Assembly (NCBI GenBank): GCA_002633005.1
Contig: NMRA01000520.1
Location: 21,255 to 83,946, forward strand
Source: Phoronis australis
Lineage: Eukaryota > Phoronida > Phoronidae
Length of the DNA: 62,692 nucleotides
Direction: 5' to 3'
This document shows positions 26,301 through 38,800 of this stretch, piece after piece. The translations under genes and the position numbers were made by a program. The stretch's first letter is position 1; each line of letters opens with the position of its first letter. Below the pieces are notes generated by a model. It was given only the letters and a program-made list of their open reading frames with translations, was not told where the DNA came from and ran no database searches.

Positions 26301-27438
26301 TTTAGCAAAATTCACCACTTGCGGTATATCAGAATGTTCTTGAATCCCTTGCTTGCAATGACAAATTGCACACAACACTCACAGCTAACCTAACTAAAAA
26401 AAAAGGTCAGGTCAAGTAAAGGACTTCCACAGCAAACAAGGATGCGGAGATCTACGAAGCTACAGCACAGGACAAGACTTAAAGCCACTGTGTATAGTAA
26501 ATCTCTCCAATGTAGGACACAGTATGTCTGACAACCGAAATTTCATTTTCTTGTTTTTTTCATAAAGGATCATGTAACTCTATATCACAGCTACTTTCGG
26601 ACACCTTGAAAATTGATGGGCATATGCAACAAAATTAGAATCCTTTAAACAATGATGGGAAAATATGATTTGATAACCAAAAAAGAAATAGAAAATAAGG
26701 GCGAATAGAAAATAGTCTGTGCTCTTGTTGCTATGGTCATTACATACCTTGTAGCAAAGCTCCCCAAACTCTTTTCTTCCCAGTGTGTGTTGCCTCCACC
26801 AAAATTGGCCTTGGCTGTCCTTTTCAAACCCTGAGAATAAACATACTTAATATGTACTCATACCGAGGCAATAATGAATTTTAAACAGATTTAAAGTTTC
26901 TAACTCTCAGTATTGTATCTGTATTCAGAGGCATTACAACCCTTCATGATAGTGGTTTAGTGGAGATTATATGCCCATGCCAGCTAAAAGACGCGGCAAT
27001 ATGGTAATACAAAAATATTTACCAAATAAATTTCTTAAAAATATGCCAAGTAACTCCAAAGATACAGAGGTTAATGTAAACAATAGCAATAAAGAGACAC
27101 AGTGGCAGTCAAAAGGGGAGCACCTGTATGCAAAGTAAGTGTATGGGCCTAGGCAGGGGGCATTAACTGGGCTTGTATACCAAACCTAAGCACATTTGCC
27201 AATATTCAATCCACTTGAGCAAAAAAGACTGTGAAAAAAGTCGGCTACTTTGGACATAAGCCCATTCGGCAAAGGGCCAGGCAATATGGCTTACCTCATT
27301 AAAATTCCTGGAAATGGTCTTGCACAGTTCACATTTCTCCTTGCTCACTCTCTCGGCACTGACTAGCACACAGAGCATGACGATGGCACGCAGACAGAAT
27401 ACAGCAACACCACAGCCACTGAATGGCCGCACGGCCAT
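17340..27438 (-). CDS. CRELD1: CRELD-family protein (Cys-rich with EGF-like domains), complete gene
   Basis: Eleven exons on the minus strand: 27438-27295, 26830-26748, 26208-26154, 25041-24927, 24497-24409, 23488-23362, 22466-22365, 21269-21186, 19906-19811, 18858-18712 and 17716-17340. All have gt-ag borders and matching phases, giving 1419 bases and 472 residues. The start has A at -3 and G at +4, with an in-frame TAA nine bases upstream. Residues 1-29 form a signal peptide, followed by a CELC (CXXC) motif of the kind linked to disulfide isomerase activity. NFGGGNTHWEEK and EHWWFNVF...LFTWFC make the conserved Trp/Glu region. Cys-rich EGF and furin-like repeats span residues 133-347, including two calcium-binding EGF starts, DVNECE (about 239) and DIDECA (about 299). 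A basic Lys/Ser linker (about 365-415) leads to two hydrophobic segments (about 423-438 and 444-457). Paired C-terminal membrane segments fit CRELD1 better than the secreted CRELD2; the 1/2 assignment is inference. Vertebrate CRELD1 is an ER/membrane protein involved in calcineurin-NFAT signalling and heart development. Confidence 0.93.
18020..18711. other. Strand-asymmetric pyrimidine-rich intron
   Basis: The last CRELD intron carries a long plus-strand run dominated by C and T (purine-rich on the transcribed strand), with many cctcc and ctcccc words. This creates long open frames such as 18282-18689 by removing stop codons. Their predicted products are Ser/Pro/Leu-rich low-complexity sequence and overlap the antisense of CRELD exon 10. 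Confidence 0.6.
20390..20530. repeat. Dispersed short repeat in a CRELD intron
   Basis: The words gtcaggctagat, ggagattagagc, aacaaaagag, ccctccaacca and caacttgttgtt occur in the same order as on the minus strand of 9230-9345. This copy lies between CRELD exons 8 and 9. The shared order makes this a repeat family. No target-site duplication was identified. Confidence 0.65.
21439..21498. repeat. Three tandem 20-base units in a CRELD intron
   Basis: The units start catgagttattggcatacat, cacgagatattggcatgtat and cacgagatatcggcatatat, at 21439, 21459 and 21479, followed by a partial catgagc. They lie in the intron between CRELD exons 7 and 8. This is a minor minisatellite. Confidence 0.85.
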
Positions 27439-27960
27439 GCTGATTTAACCTTGGCTAGTACTAGTAAGTTATCTGGAAGTCACACATTAAAACACTGTTG
27501 CATCCAAATTACGACAGCAAATTTTCCAAACTAAATGAACGCAGACAAAAAGGTGGCAATAAGGTTTGAAATAATAAATGTTAACAAGTTCTGCTTTTGT
27601 GACAATACTGATTTTTAGGAACTGAAGGAGGGACTGGTCAAAGAAAATTAAGTTTGATTACGGGTGTATTTGTTTGAATTGGAAGGAATCAAAGACATCG
27701 ATGGACTACTAAGGTGTCCCTCTATTAGCGAGGACAACATACGTCACCAAATCGCTTCGCCTATCTGTCACCGTGTAAAATTTGCACATTACAATCGGCA
27801 AAAAATCACTCAAAAATGCAATAAATATGAATAAAAATTACTTCAAAGTATGAAATAAGATGTTATTTTACTTAAATGTTAGTCTTTTTTCGTCGCAAAA
27901 TTCGTTTAATAATACTTTGCACGAGTTTTTTGCAGCGACGTGACCGACATTTCAAGGCAA
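27439..27960. promoter_or_regulatory. Upstream region of CRELD, possible bidirectional promoter
   Basis: This is the region 5' of the minus-strand CRELD start. A plus-strand exon-like frame ending at a strong donor begins at about 27876, so the interval could serve both directions. I see no clear TATA box. The assignment rests on position only. Confidence 0.35.
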
Positions 27961-28080
27961 AATGGTCGCCGGTAAAAACAACTGGTATTTGGTTTTCAAC
28001 TCAGGAGAAGACTAAACTCTCGAATTTTGGCGTGAAACTTCGTGAACTTGTAGAAGAAACCCTTGCGCACGTTATTACGT
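27876..28080 (+). CDS. Possible first exon of a gene divergent from CRELD
   Basis: An open frame reads through FKAKWSPVKTTGIWFSTQEK and ends at a strong donor (gttattac|gtaagt at about 28079). A second ATG in better context (aaaatggtcgcc at 27960) opens an 18-codon frame in another phase. I found no convincing following exon within the next kilobases. It may be a 5' untranslated exon or chance. Confidence 0.25.
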
Positions 28081-30100
28081 AAGTATTTTTCACTTTCGTA
28101 GACTTAAAAGTTGAAAAAGTTGCCGGTTCCCGCGACCTTCAACTTTGACCTGAATTAATTGGTACATTTCCTAATTTGCGCACATAATGAATCGTATTGC
28201 GCACTAAAGGGTTCATCAATGAACTATTTCAAACACTTGTTGCAAACGGGCCCTTCGTCGATTTCTGACAATCGGGCGTATTTCTGACTCACTTCGTAGT
28301 TCCGGGTACTGCCGCTAGGGGTGCTCCTTCGAATCGCGGCGAATTTTTGGTTCCCAAACTAAAGCATTTCAACTTTTCCTGTTGAAAAGTTAATGTAAAA
28401 GAGACCCAAAAAGTAATTTCTCGTTGTGAGAACAATGATTCTCTTATTTAAGGTTCTTTTTTCCTATTTTTGCCTCACATTTTTGTAGGTCAGGCCACTA
28501 AGACCTGACTTGTGGCCAGACAGGACCACCCATACTGGCAAAGACAGTTTAGCCAGCATATGTCAAGATAGAAAATGAAAACATTTTAATTTTAGAGTAA
28601 ACAAATATTACAACTGTGCATTTCTACTCCAGTGCTGTGTTTTCAACCAAAACTTTATGTTTACTACCATGAAAAACTATACATGCTATCAATATTTTTT
28701 TTACCATGAATATAGTTTTTACAAAACAATTCAGAGGTTCGTCTAGCCTGGCCTATATCTTTCAGGTAACCTTTGTTGGAAATTGCTGTGGACCAAACCA
28801 GTTGTTATTTTCTTCATCATTTTTTCTTATAATTTCATTCCTATTTGTCAGTTTACTATAATACATATCATCAGGTCTCGCATTTCTGTCTCATCAGACT
28901 AGCTCTTGGTCCAGATCCTTCTTCTTTCCTGCTTCTACCGATTTTACTTGCAGTCAGCAAGTGAGTTTGGCTCAATACCCACTACGATGAAGATGAGGCT
29001 GTGCGCACCTTTCGGGTGATGGACAATTTTGGTCAAGAGGACCTCGAAGTGCTGGAGTGCTCCGTTGTGTATTGGTATTCCACTGACTTAACAGCCCCCT
29101 TCCTTGAGGATGATACAACTCTGTGAAGTACTCCACTGACTTAGTGAAAGTGTTTGGCCCCCCTTCCTTGAGGATGCCATAAGTCTGTAAGGCACTCCAC
29201 TGATTTTCGATAGTCAGTGAAAGGGTTTGGCCCCTTGAAGAGGCCACAAGTCTGTGTTAGGAACTCCACTGCCTGTTTACTTGCAGGTACTCACTGTCAA
29301 TAATCAGTGAAAAGGTTTGACCTTCCTTCCTTTAGGATGACTTGAGAACTTTATTTATCTGCCCATCATACATACCTTTATGTGTTCATATCAAGACAAC
29401 TTTGCAAATAAATATTGCAGTTGTCGTTTGCATAGCATGAACTTTCCTGCATGGCTCACGACAAGGTCTACATTTTGTTACATTGTTGTGGAAAGAATGT
29501 TTAATTTCTATTTACTGTATGAAGCTTGTATTAAAATTTTTGTTTATCACACTTTTCATCAATACATATTTGAAATGATGTTGTTTATCTTTAATTTTTT
29601 AAAGTAATGCATTTTGACAAAGTTAAGTAAGTCGCAAACTGCATGTCAACAAAAAGGTCACAAAATAATATCAATAATTTGCCCAAACCAATTATCAGAT
29701 TTCAACTTCCTTGATGAAAAATCTTGAAATGATACTAGCTTATTTTTTTTTCTTGAGTAATTGTTATTTTATGCCAATTTGAAACGACAAAATTGTACGT
29801 ACTGACTTTTCTTCGTCGACTTTGTTGACTTTAAGGTCCACTTCTTCGCACAGGAATGTCCAATCGGAATGTTCTTTTTTGCAAATTATTCATCATAAAA
29901 TTTTCTTTGAAATGATGTATAACATGTCTGTCTAGGTTATGTAGATTTGTAACTATAATATTTCAAACTCACAAATTTGATTTGACAGAATTTTTACCAA
30001 AAAATTTGACACAAAAACACCATTTTCTCCAGAACCGTAAGTCCGATTTAAAATTTTTTGCACCGTTCTTTTAGTCTCGTAGAGAGCTTTCTAATGATGT
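28081..30100. other. Non-coding, with a degenerate tandem repeat at 28985-29340
   Basis: No coding region is supported. From about 28985 to 29340 a degenerate unit recurs about four times. It contains ccttccttgaggatg or a variant, then aagtctgt, aactccactg, tcagtgaaa and gtttggcccc, at roughly 75-100 base spacing. The remainder is AT-rich and featureless to me. Confidence 0.5.
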
Positions 30101-31077
30101 ATATTACATGCACATTTTCTAAAATTTTTGAAAAACGTTGTCCTCCCTACCTCTATGCGCAAAAGGTATTTATAGCAACGTGACTACTAGGAGCTATACC
30201 GTATCTACTGAACCAGCTATAGAGACGGTGGCCACTGTCTATCATGTAAAGTGCCATGGACTTCATTCAAACCTCGTTTGGGGTTGGTATATATACGGTA
30301 CTATACCGACTACAAGGGATACAGCTAGCTGGCTGGCTAGGCCACGTGGGCTTATGTCGATCTCTTTAGCATACGTACATAATTACGTATATAGCGTAGG
30401 TAATTATATGAGAGGTGTACTTTAGGTACTAACGAGTAACGAAATTAAACTATCGAGCAGTAGTAGGCCCTATCGAGGACGAGGTTCGGGTCGGTGACGC
30501 CGACGGTGGTCCGTGGGCTACGGCCGTGCAACGTAGTTTTGATACGCTGACTTTGCATATCAATAAGTACGTATGTGCAGGACGTCACACAACGTAGGAA
30601 AAGGGGAAATTTGATCATCTGAGTGTCTAAAACATTTTGGAATTACGTACTACACCTGATGTATTCAGCTCTTCACCAAAACACGTCCCAAGATCTTCCA
30701 CCATAACACCCCCGTTGTCCAATCAGACGAAGCCACGATTGTGCTGCGGAGACATTTGTTCTCAGAACAGCCAATAGGTAGCGTCTGAATCAGTCAACTG
30801 GGTATCCCTTCAGTAAACCAAGGGCCTACTGTATATACTCCACTATCTTTGGTTAAAATTCAGTAATCTATGCAACCACCAGTTGCCTCAGAAGTCAGAA
30901 TATAGATATCCAAGTGCTCTGCATGTAAATAAAATTAATATAGACTCTAGAAATTGTGACTGGTCCACATAAATATGACATTTCACAAAAGTAGGCCTAA
31001 TGAATCCATTTGACCGTTATGAACCCGCCTGTACGTGTGCGGCATACTGATAGTACCTCGTCACGGCGGCTGGGCAT

Positions 31078-31475
31078 AGAGGCGGATCCAGGATTTTGAG
31101 CTAGGGTGGCCAGGGCACAGGAAAAAAAACAGAAAGGATTTTGAGCTAGGGTGGCCAGGGCACAGGAAAAAAATACAGAATTTCGGCAGACGCGGCGCCC
31201 GCGCGCGCCCGGGAACCCAGTCTAAACCGTGTAGAGATGCAGGGGTACATGTCGAATTTTTGGCGATTTGCGGACCGTTTCACTAAAAAAATTAAAGAAA
31301 AAAAACGGTAAACGGCTTTGTTCAGGACCTATGCATTGTTTATTCACCCACCTAGCCCCTGGATGCGCGTATAAGCTATTCAGCAATTCTGGCATGGCAC
31401 CCGAACTGCCAAGTCAGTGAAATCAGGCGTTTGGGGGGGGGGCATGGCCCCCCTAAATCCACCACTGGGGCCTAG
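31078..31475. mobile_element. hAT-like non-autonomous element remnant
   Basis: It begins gaggcggatccaggattttg and ends cctaaatccaccactgggg, so the ends form an imperfect inverted repeat of the cagtggcggat type seen in hAT elements. Inside, a block of about 47 bases (ggattttgagctagggtggccagggcacagg) is tandemly duplicated near 31090 and 31137. There is no transposase frame. Confidence 0.6.
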
Positions 31476-33890
31476 CTATAGACAGTGACCATCGCTAGCT
31501 GGGCTGTACTAGTTCAACTTAAGACGGTGGTCACTGTCTACGGCCCGGCGTGAATTAAGCTGTGCGGCCAGTCGGCCAGAGTCAACCAGAAGGTGGGGTG
31601 GAACTATCACAATTTCGTACTTTATAGTCATTCGATCCGGCGGAAAGCAGAAAATTCCGCGCACATGTTTTGCATGATTTTGGCAACTATACCGATTAGT
31701 TGATTATAAGTTCAAAGTTATGATTCTGCAGTTCGGCGACCTCAGTACTAAACTGCCAATTTTCTTTCATCTCTTTTTATCGTTAAGTCTAGTTACCGTG
31801 ATCCAAAATACTTGCTTTTACTACGCACATGTATTTTACTATTAATTTATTTTTACTATTGTCAGATATTGAAATACGTATATTTACTTTGCTTATAGTT
31901 GATGTAGAAAAACGGTCGTCTCCGACAACAACCGTTTTAACAATATATGGCGACGTCCCGTTGGAAATGTAAAGAGCTAATGAACTACAAATGATACATG
32001 TACATGTATACATGTATGTGTCTATGAAAAGTCATCCTCGAAACAGACGGATCCGGGCTCCGCAGATGGCCATATAGGCGTACTACCCGCCAGCGAATTA
32101 ATGTTGCCCCGAACGTTGAAAATACTTGGTCACTGAGTGAACAAGCCGGAAAAACTGTATTCGAACAGCAATTAAGTTGATCTCCCTGACATGGTACATT
32201 CAAACGCGGTTACAAATCTAGAATTTGCCCATGACTGGGTTCCTTAATTTGAACTCATATCTCTACTTTTACTACGATGAAGCGCCAAACCGAGCAGTTT
32301 AGAGTTGAGAGATTGATAACTATTATTCTAAATTATTATATATATTAGTCATTGTGACCAGTAGATAAGAGACCTACTGTAGGATTGGGAAGTGAGATAC
32401 CGCAGCATTAGGTATAATTTGAACTTTACAGTGAGCATTGTCAGATAGGCGGCAGGTCGGTCGCCTTTGAAGTTGCCGCCATATAAACTGAATTTCGACT
32501 AGAACTGCTTAATAGATCGAAAGCATCCCGGCGTATACGTTCATCTTCAACAAGATCTCACAAATAGAACTGTCAGAGTGTCTGCCATTGTATGTACCAA
32601 ATGGTGTCGTATTATTATCTCTTACGTTGACCGAACCAAAAAAAAAATATGCAAATGAGATGCGCCAAGAATTCCTTTAAATTATAAAGCAATGTTTCAC
32701 ACCTTTTTTGTAACTCTTGCCCACTTACTTTTCCACGTTCAAGATTTAATACAATTTTTGAAATGCATATACAGCAGTGTCTGCATTGATACATCCGTCT
32801 GATTCACGCCGGACAGGGCAATGTTGACTCTAATCACTTAAAATTTTCAGTATATTTGTTCATGCTTCGATTTGGTGACCATCCTCCTTGACTGAGAGCA
32901 AAAAAGACATGTAGCTCAACTTAAAGCCATCTTCTAAGTCCTGGGCAACATTCAATAAAAAATATGTTACGTCTTGGTACCCAGGCTAAGCTTTAAAATT
33001 CCAAACCCACCTTCATTTCCGTGGATACAGCATTTCTTAATTCTTTCACAATCCCATGATTATCGTAAAGGCTTATTGGCGAAGTTTTTCGTGAGATAAA
33101 AGTGCCAAATTGAGGCGGATAAGCTGTTCGAGTTTCAGTTCTTTAAGAAAATTGATTTTCAAAACTTTGAAATTAAAAAAACTGCCAGCAGATGTAGTGT
33201 CTCCGATAGGTGTCGAACATGAACACTCTGAGGACTAGTGCACCACTGAGTACCTGGTGGGATTTTACACTGTGTTCTTTCGCAAGACAGGTTTCAAAAT
33301 GTTCAGTTTACGCTATATCCAAAGCAGGGTTAAAACCCAAGAGTTCTACCAGACCTAGCTATTTCAAATTCATTTAATGACTGTTGGTTATTGCATTCAT
33401 TCCGAAGTCCAGCGGACGTTAGGCAACGGTGACTTTCTTGAGTCGTTGGCCACAAATTGCACATGGCAATCCACGGAAATATTTACATTAACTATAAACC
33501 ACGGATGGTCAGTAAGATGCGATATATTTTGCCCTGGATTATTAATTGTTGTTGTTAACACTAGCAAGTGAAATATTACTTGGTCCGCACCAGTGGAATA
33601 CGGTGTATTTTTATTTGTAGTTCGCGCTGGCATGTCCGGTATTTTGTGGTTAGACGACAAATGCTAATTGCTATTTTTACGAATCCCGGGGTACACTTGC
33701 CTAACACTTCCCTGTTCTTAATACACCTACGTTCCTGATGCCCAACTCACCTGTATGACTAAAGTCCTACAATTCAAGGTGATGCCATATAGATGTGCCT
33801 AAATTGGTTCGGTCATCTGTCAAAAGTCGGCCGACATTCCCTACATTTATTTTTCAACTTCCGACTCATATTGCTTTCCTGACAAATTAG
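31476..33890. other. Intergenic, nothing firmly recognised
   Basis: AT-rich with short open frames. Near 33200-33255 the minus strand shows ctcagtggtgcac and gttcgacacc, which resemble tRNA A- and B-box promoter elements but are too close together for a tRNA. It may be a truncated SINE head. Confidence 0.4.
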
Positions 33891-33897
33891 GTTGCAC

Positions 33898-34700
33898 TTA
33901 AAGCCCTTATCTCAAAATGCCAATGTGGCTCCAGTATCCGAAAATACTTACCAAATAAAATCTTATTTTCGATACGCTTTCGTTATATTCTTTTCGTCTT
34001 TCGTGCCAAAAGCGATTTTTAACAGTATTTGACCCTTCTCAGTGAGCGTATACTTACTGGCTGTCATTGGTTATTTCCGTACCCACATTTCCGCCTCGTC
34101 AGTTCAGGAACTTGCCCTGAACGCCGCCATTTTTCTTTGTAACTGAATGTGCTAGAGCTTGCTTGAAAAGTCTTCATTATTTTGTTTTATTAGAAATATC
34201 TCGTGATTCGTTTGTACATGTAGTGTATTTATAGTATGTAGTTAGGGGTCGTTGAATTTTTTGGAAGGTTACGCGTACTTTGTTTATTATGTTAAAATGG
34301 GATTGGTGTTTAGTTCCTGTTATCTTGGGCGGTCGAAACTAGGAACCGATATGCGTCGAACCAAAACTTTTTTACGTTTTGATTTTTTTTCATTTTGAAA
34401 AAGTACTTTGCTACCATCGGAAAGATAGTGCATTCTACTCAGTAAAAAATCGAAAAAGTATCAAAATCGGGGCACGCAGTGTAAAGTAATTGCAATTTTT
34501 GTGGCGAAATTTGGGTCACTTTGTTTGGATCGCGTCGGCCATCTTGGAGGACAGCGGGATAAGTTACGAGTTGTAAACTGTTTTCGCCAACAATTTACGG
34601 TGGAGTTTAGTGATACATATATTTGCTTAATATTCTGCACGATTCAACAGTTTTCACCAAATTTCAGCCTCGCAGCTGTTACTTATTAACTGATAAATGT
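33898..34700. repeat. Dispersed repeat family R, long copy
   Basis: The first part (ctcaaaatgccaatgtggct to about 34060) is closely matched at 58785-58930. The later part (ctggctgtcattggttatttccgt onward, through ggaggacagcgggataagttacgag) is matched in order at 60995-61625. Identity by eye is high, with small indels. No open frame of note is shared, so this is a non-coding interspersed repeat. Confidence 0.75.
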
Positions 34701-35110
34701 GCTCACAATGCCCGTTCGACATTCCTAGTTCCTCAGCTTGGTTTTAGCTATGCATTACTAGAAGACAAAATGGTTCCAGGTGATCAGTGCGATGGGCCCA
34801 CCCGGCCGAGCAGCCTGTGCACGTGTGGTATGTGTACCAGACCGCCTGAAATTATTTTGAGGTAGTTGAGAGCAGTTTAAACAATTGCTTACATGTACTT
34901 TGAACCTGAAAGTCCCCTTTGTGACACTGACAAGAAGTGTTTTTGCCAATAGCGGATTTGCAACGCCGCCATATTGGAAATGGGTCAGAATGTTGCATTG
35001 TGGTTAAGCCGATAAACAAGTACGTCGGCAAGCGTGGGGGCGAACCGGCCACAGGGAGGTTATACGTGTTGTGTGCCTGGCATGCTATAATACCAGTTAG
35101 CGAAATAAAA

Positions 35111-35805
35111 NNNNNNNNNNNNNNNNNNNNNNNNNNNNNNNNNNNNNNNNNNNNNNNNNNNNNNNNNNNNNNNNNNNNNNNNNNNNNNNNNNNNNNNNNN
35201 NNNNNNNNNNNNNNNNNNNNNNNNNNNNNNNNNNNNNNNNNNNNNNNNNNNNNNNNNNNNNNNNNNNNNNNNNNNNNNNNNNNNNNNNNNNNNNNNNNNN
35301 NNNNNNNNNNNNNNNNNNNNNNNNNNNNNNNNNNNNNNNNNNNNNNNNNNNNNNNNNNNNNNNNNNNNNNNNNNNNNNNNNNNNNNNNNNNNNNNNNNNN
35401 NNNNNNNNNNNNNNNNNNNNNNNNNNNNNNNNNNNNNNNNNNNNNNNNNNNNNNNNNNNNNNNNNNNNNNNNNNNNNNNNNNNNNNNNNNNNNNNNNNNN
35501 NNNNNNNNNNNNNNNNNNNNNNNNNNNNNNNNNNNNNNNNNNNNNNNNNNNNNNNNNNNNNNNNNNNNNNNNNNNNNNNNNNNNNNNNNNNNNNNNNNNN
35601 NNNNNNNNNNNNNNNNNNNNNNNNNNNNNNNNNNNNNNNNNNNNNNNNNNNNNNNNNNNNNNNNNNNNNNNNNNNNNNNNNNNNNNNNNNNNNNNNNNNN
35701 NNNNNNNNNNNNNNNNNNNNNNNNNNNNNNNNNNNNNNNNNNNNNNNNNNNNNNNNNNNNNNNNNNNNNNNNNNNNNNNNNNNNNNNNNNNNNNNNNNNN
35801 NNNNN
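35111..35805. other. Assembly gap (695 N)
   Basis: A run of N. The two long open frames that cross it (34852-35874 minus and 34937-35857 plus) exist only because N hides stop codons. Confidence 0.99.
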
Positions 35806-36262
35806 CGGTATTAGAAACTTTCGGAAATTAGTGCCAATATTTATTTCTTGCCGATGATATGTTACCCGTTTCATGAACTGATAGTTCCCGTCTAATTGTC
35901 TACGATGAAAGCCGGTACATTAGGCAGCGCGCGCTTCTTGGCCGCGTGCTAACACTGGTCGAGTTTGTTTATTAGTCTTCGATTCACGGTTTTTACGTGT
36001 ACAAAGAAGTTGGGATTCTTGTTGAGGCGGGAGAAGATCTGGTAACGGAAAGAATTAAACAATGCAATCCCGCTGACAAGTACGCTGCGTATGTTTTCAG
36101 ACCAGCGTAGTAGGGCAAAAAGTACATCCCACGCAAGAGCAGCCAAACGTTTGCGTTCTTTTTGAATAGCGGCGTAAGTTTGAAGTGTATAGGGACATAA
36201 CGGTGAGGCTCTTGGTCTACAAATTCAGGACTGTCGGATCTTTCAATAGCGAAAGTGCAAAT

Positions 36263-36307
36263 CCGCCATCTTGAATTTGCGTCAGCAGATGCATTATGGG
36301 AAATGTA
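36263..36307 (-). promoter_or_regulatory. Promoter-like YY1 and ZNF143 motif pair
   Basis: On the minus strand, tacatttcccataatgca (36290-36307) closely fits the ZNF143/Staf site. About 17 bases further on lies caagatggcgg (36263-36273), the YY1 core. In animals both are enriched at housekeeping promoters close to start sites. A minus-strand frame open from 36406 to 35993 crosses the sites, but its product is not recognised. No gene could be assembled. Confidence 0.4.
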
Positions 36308-36463
36308 TGCCACCACCGCGGCTTGTGTACAGTGTTGCCGGGTGTTGTAACGAATGTTTAGCACAGAAGCGGTCAATAAAGTTATTTTATTTGAATTCTT
36401 AACCAAAAATTAATATTAAACGAATAACTAGAGCAGGAAGCATGAAACTGTATTTTATTTTAG

Positions 36464-36545
36464 AAATGTTTTGGAAATGAATAAAGTCAACGTTGCCGCA
36501 CCCCAGCTCCAACGACGGCGGGGCCCGGTCTGCAATCTCCGTCAG
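36464..36545 (+). CDS. Possible small exon, product unknown
   Basis: An acceptor-like tattttattttag precedes a frame reading NVLEMNKVNVAAPQLQRRR, which ends at a good donor (cgtcag|gtaaat). The frame is basic and short. With no partner exons found, it is a weak candidate only. Confidence 0.22.
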
Positions 36546-38700
36546 GTAAATACTCTTACTCGAGATTTCATGCTCAAAATCGTGCTCACTGGAGTCATAG
36601 GCCTACTCGAAAAAGCGTATTTAATGTCACAGCGCTCCCTATATTCGCATCGACTACCCTAGCAACTAGTTATCGTCAGCTCTGGCTACAATTGCAGGCA
36701 GGAGTATAATGTAGAATGCTGAGTGCTCTGTAACTGTTCAATACAATTTTCTTCTGCCATTTCTTGATACATTTGCCAATTATTAAGCTTTACTTCTTGA
36801 GTTCCTTATCTCCCGCCGGAAAATGTCTCAAGAAATTTGAAACACCTTACCAAAGGAAGTCAGTCGACCGGAGCGGAGCAGCCAAAATCTCAGTGTCTGA
36901 TTTCAAGTAAGTCACTTGACTCCTTACTCCTAAAATTGGCATGGTCACACCAACGATTGACGGCATATTGAAATTATTTTTTTCATTAATGCAGTGGTGG
37001 GACGGTGACCCCGGTACGGGAATCGGGTACAATGTCACAGGCCTGCAACCAACATTTTAAGGAGGGTTCGAATTGCACATTTTGACGGGAGGATAAATTT
37101 CAAAAGTTTTTAGGCCTACCTTAATTGCCAGGGGTGGTGTTCTTTTCTAGTAAACCGGTTGTCCACGTCAGCCCGAAACTCCAGTCGACATTTAGGCCGC
37201 AGTTGGTTACTGGTCAACCCCTGTTCTCTCTTGCATAGAACCCATTGCCGTGTAGGCCTATGCTGATGTCAAAACTTTGATACTGTATCTTTGCATTTTA
37301 CCGGGATGTACATGTATCAAGTTAGCTGACATTTGGCGCGTGAGTTAAAAACACTACATGTAGTACACTAGGCAGGCATTCAGAGTTCATCAGTGAACGG
37401 AACGAAACGTCTACTCTAAATTGGCAAAAAATCTGGAACATAATTCGGGGATTGAGGAATTATCGATTACTAAACTATTATGTGAAATCTGACAGGGAAG
37501 CAAATTGTTTTCTTTAACTTTCCTTAGGAAACCGTACAAACCGTTGCACACGAGCTTTAAACACGGCAATCCCCACCCCACAGCTGCTTTTGACCCTTGT
37601 AATGACTCATCGACATTGGGATTATCATTCGCCCGAGTTGCCAGGAATCGTAGTAAGAAGGACATTAACAGTTGGCGGCAATGAAGTGCGGTGAGTATGA
37701 AGTGTGAGTCTGAGTATGATGGCGTAGAATACGTCGAACGTGTCCACAACTGATTGGGAATGCATTGTCATTTCTCTTATACAAAACGGCTTTCCAATTT
37801 TCCTGAATATCCGTCTGCAAACCCCAAAGATTCACTGTACATAGGCAAACGTGAATAAAACAACTTTCCATTAGGAAACAAAGAGCGCGTTGTCAGATCC
37901 GTCCTTGCCAAACGTGCTAATGCCGTATTTTAACCTGAATTTCTGTAATCTAGAGTGAAAGGCATTCAGGTTATCGGTTATGGTCTCCATTCTTGCACGG
38001 CAGTCGTGAATTTGTGATTTTAGGTGAAAATATGGCTAAAATTGACCTTTTGACAACTTTTGCCATTTCAAATTTTTCTCGGTGGACGTAGCGAAGTAAA
38101 AAATAGTACGATTTTGTTCATTTTTTTTCATTTTTAAGAAACCCCACAGAGAAAAGTTTCGGTAAGTTAAGCCTTTTTTCAAGTGACTTCAGAAAGCGTG
38201 CAAACAAGGGCTTTAATTGACCCAGACCAGTGGCAACGTCAAAATCAGCCACTCGAACTGTGTTCCGGAAAGTGGCGCCCTCTTCTGTGAAGATGGAAAT
38301 ATCGGAGTTCGGAACTGTTGCATATGATCTATGATTGTACCATTGAGCAATGACGAAATGCATTTACTGTTCACGAATTTTCAAGTTTTATATATGTTTG
38401 CTCTAAAGACATTCAATATGAGGGCGCCCATACAATGCAGTGAGAACTGGTGGGACTATCGTCATTGTAAATATTACAATGATTAATAAATGTCCTCTCT
38501 GAAAAGATGATTGGATATGGAAACAAACATGTGTCAAGTTAGCGTTTTCGTCAATGATGGATGAATTAAATGATAATTTGCAAGTCTACTGAAGAATACA
38601 AGTCATTACCTAGAATATAGTTCTATTGCATTGCATGTTCAATTATGTGAAATGGTTGGTAAGAATGAAGATTCTGCTATTTGCTGTGATTTTTATAGAA
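36546..38700. other. Intergenic, nothing recognised
   Basis: The short open frames (such as 37411-37749 and 38118-38363) show no motif and no convincing splice pairs. No repeat partner was noticed. Confidence 0.4.
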
Positions 38701-38717
38701 ATCATCAAAATTTGATT

Positions 38718-38800
38718 TGACGTGTGAGATTTGAACTCTCATTGCATATGAACATGGTTGTGACTATGGTTTAGTGATTGTGCCACTAGACCATGAATTT
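38718..38800 (-). ncRNA. tRNA-like sequence, probably a SINE head or tRNA pseudogene
   Basis: On the minus strand, tggtctagtggcac resembles a pol III A box, and gagttcaaatctcac about 50 bases later resembles a B box (GTTCAAATC). The spacing is close to that of a tRNA, but I could not fold a proper acceptor stem or anticodon arm. A tRNA-derived SINE or a decayed tRNA gene is more likely than a working tRNA. Confidence 0.4.

Noticed and set aside
34852-35874. 340- and 306-codon frames on both strands
   Set aside because: They cross the 695-base N gap, and most of their length is unknown sequence.
35993-36406. 137-codon minus-strand frame across the promoter-like motifs
   Set aside because: No recognisable family. 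A THAP-type start was considered, but the required Cys/His spacing is not present.
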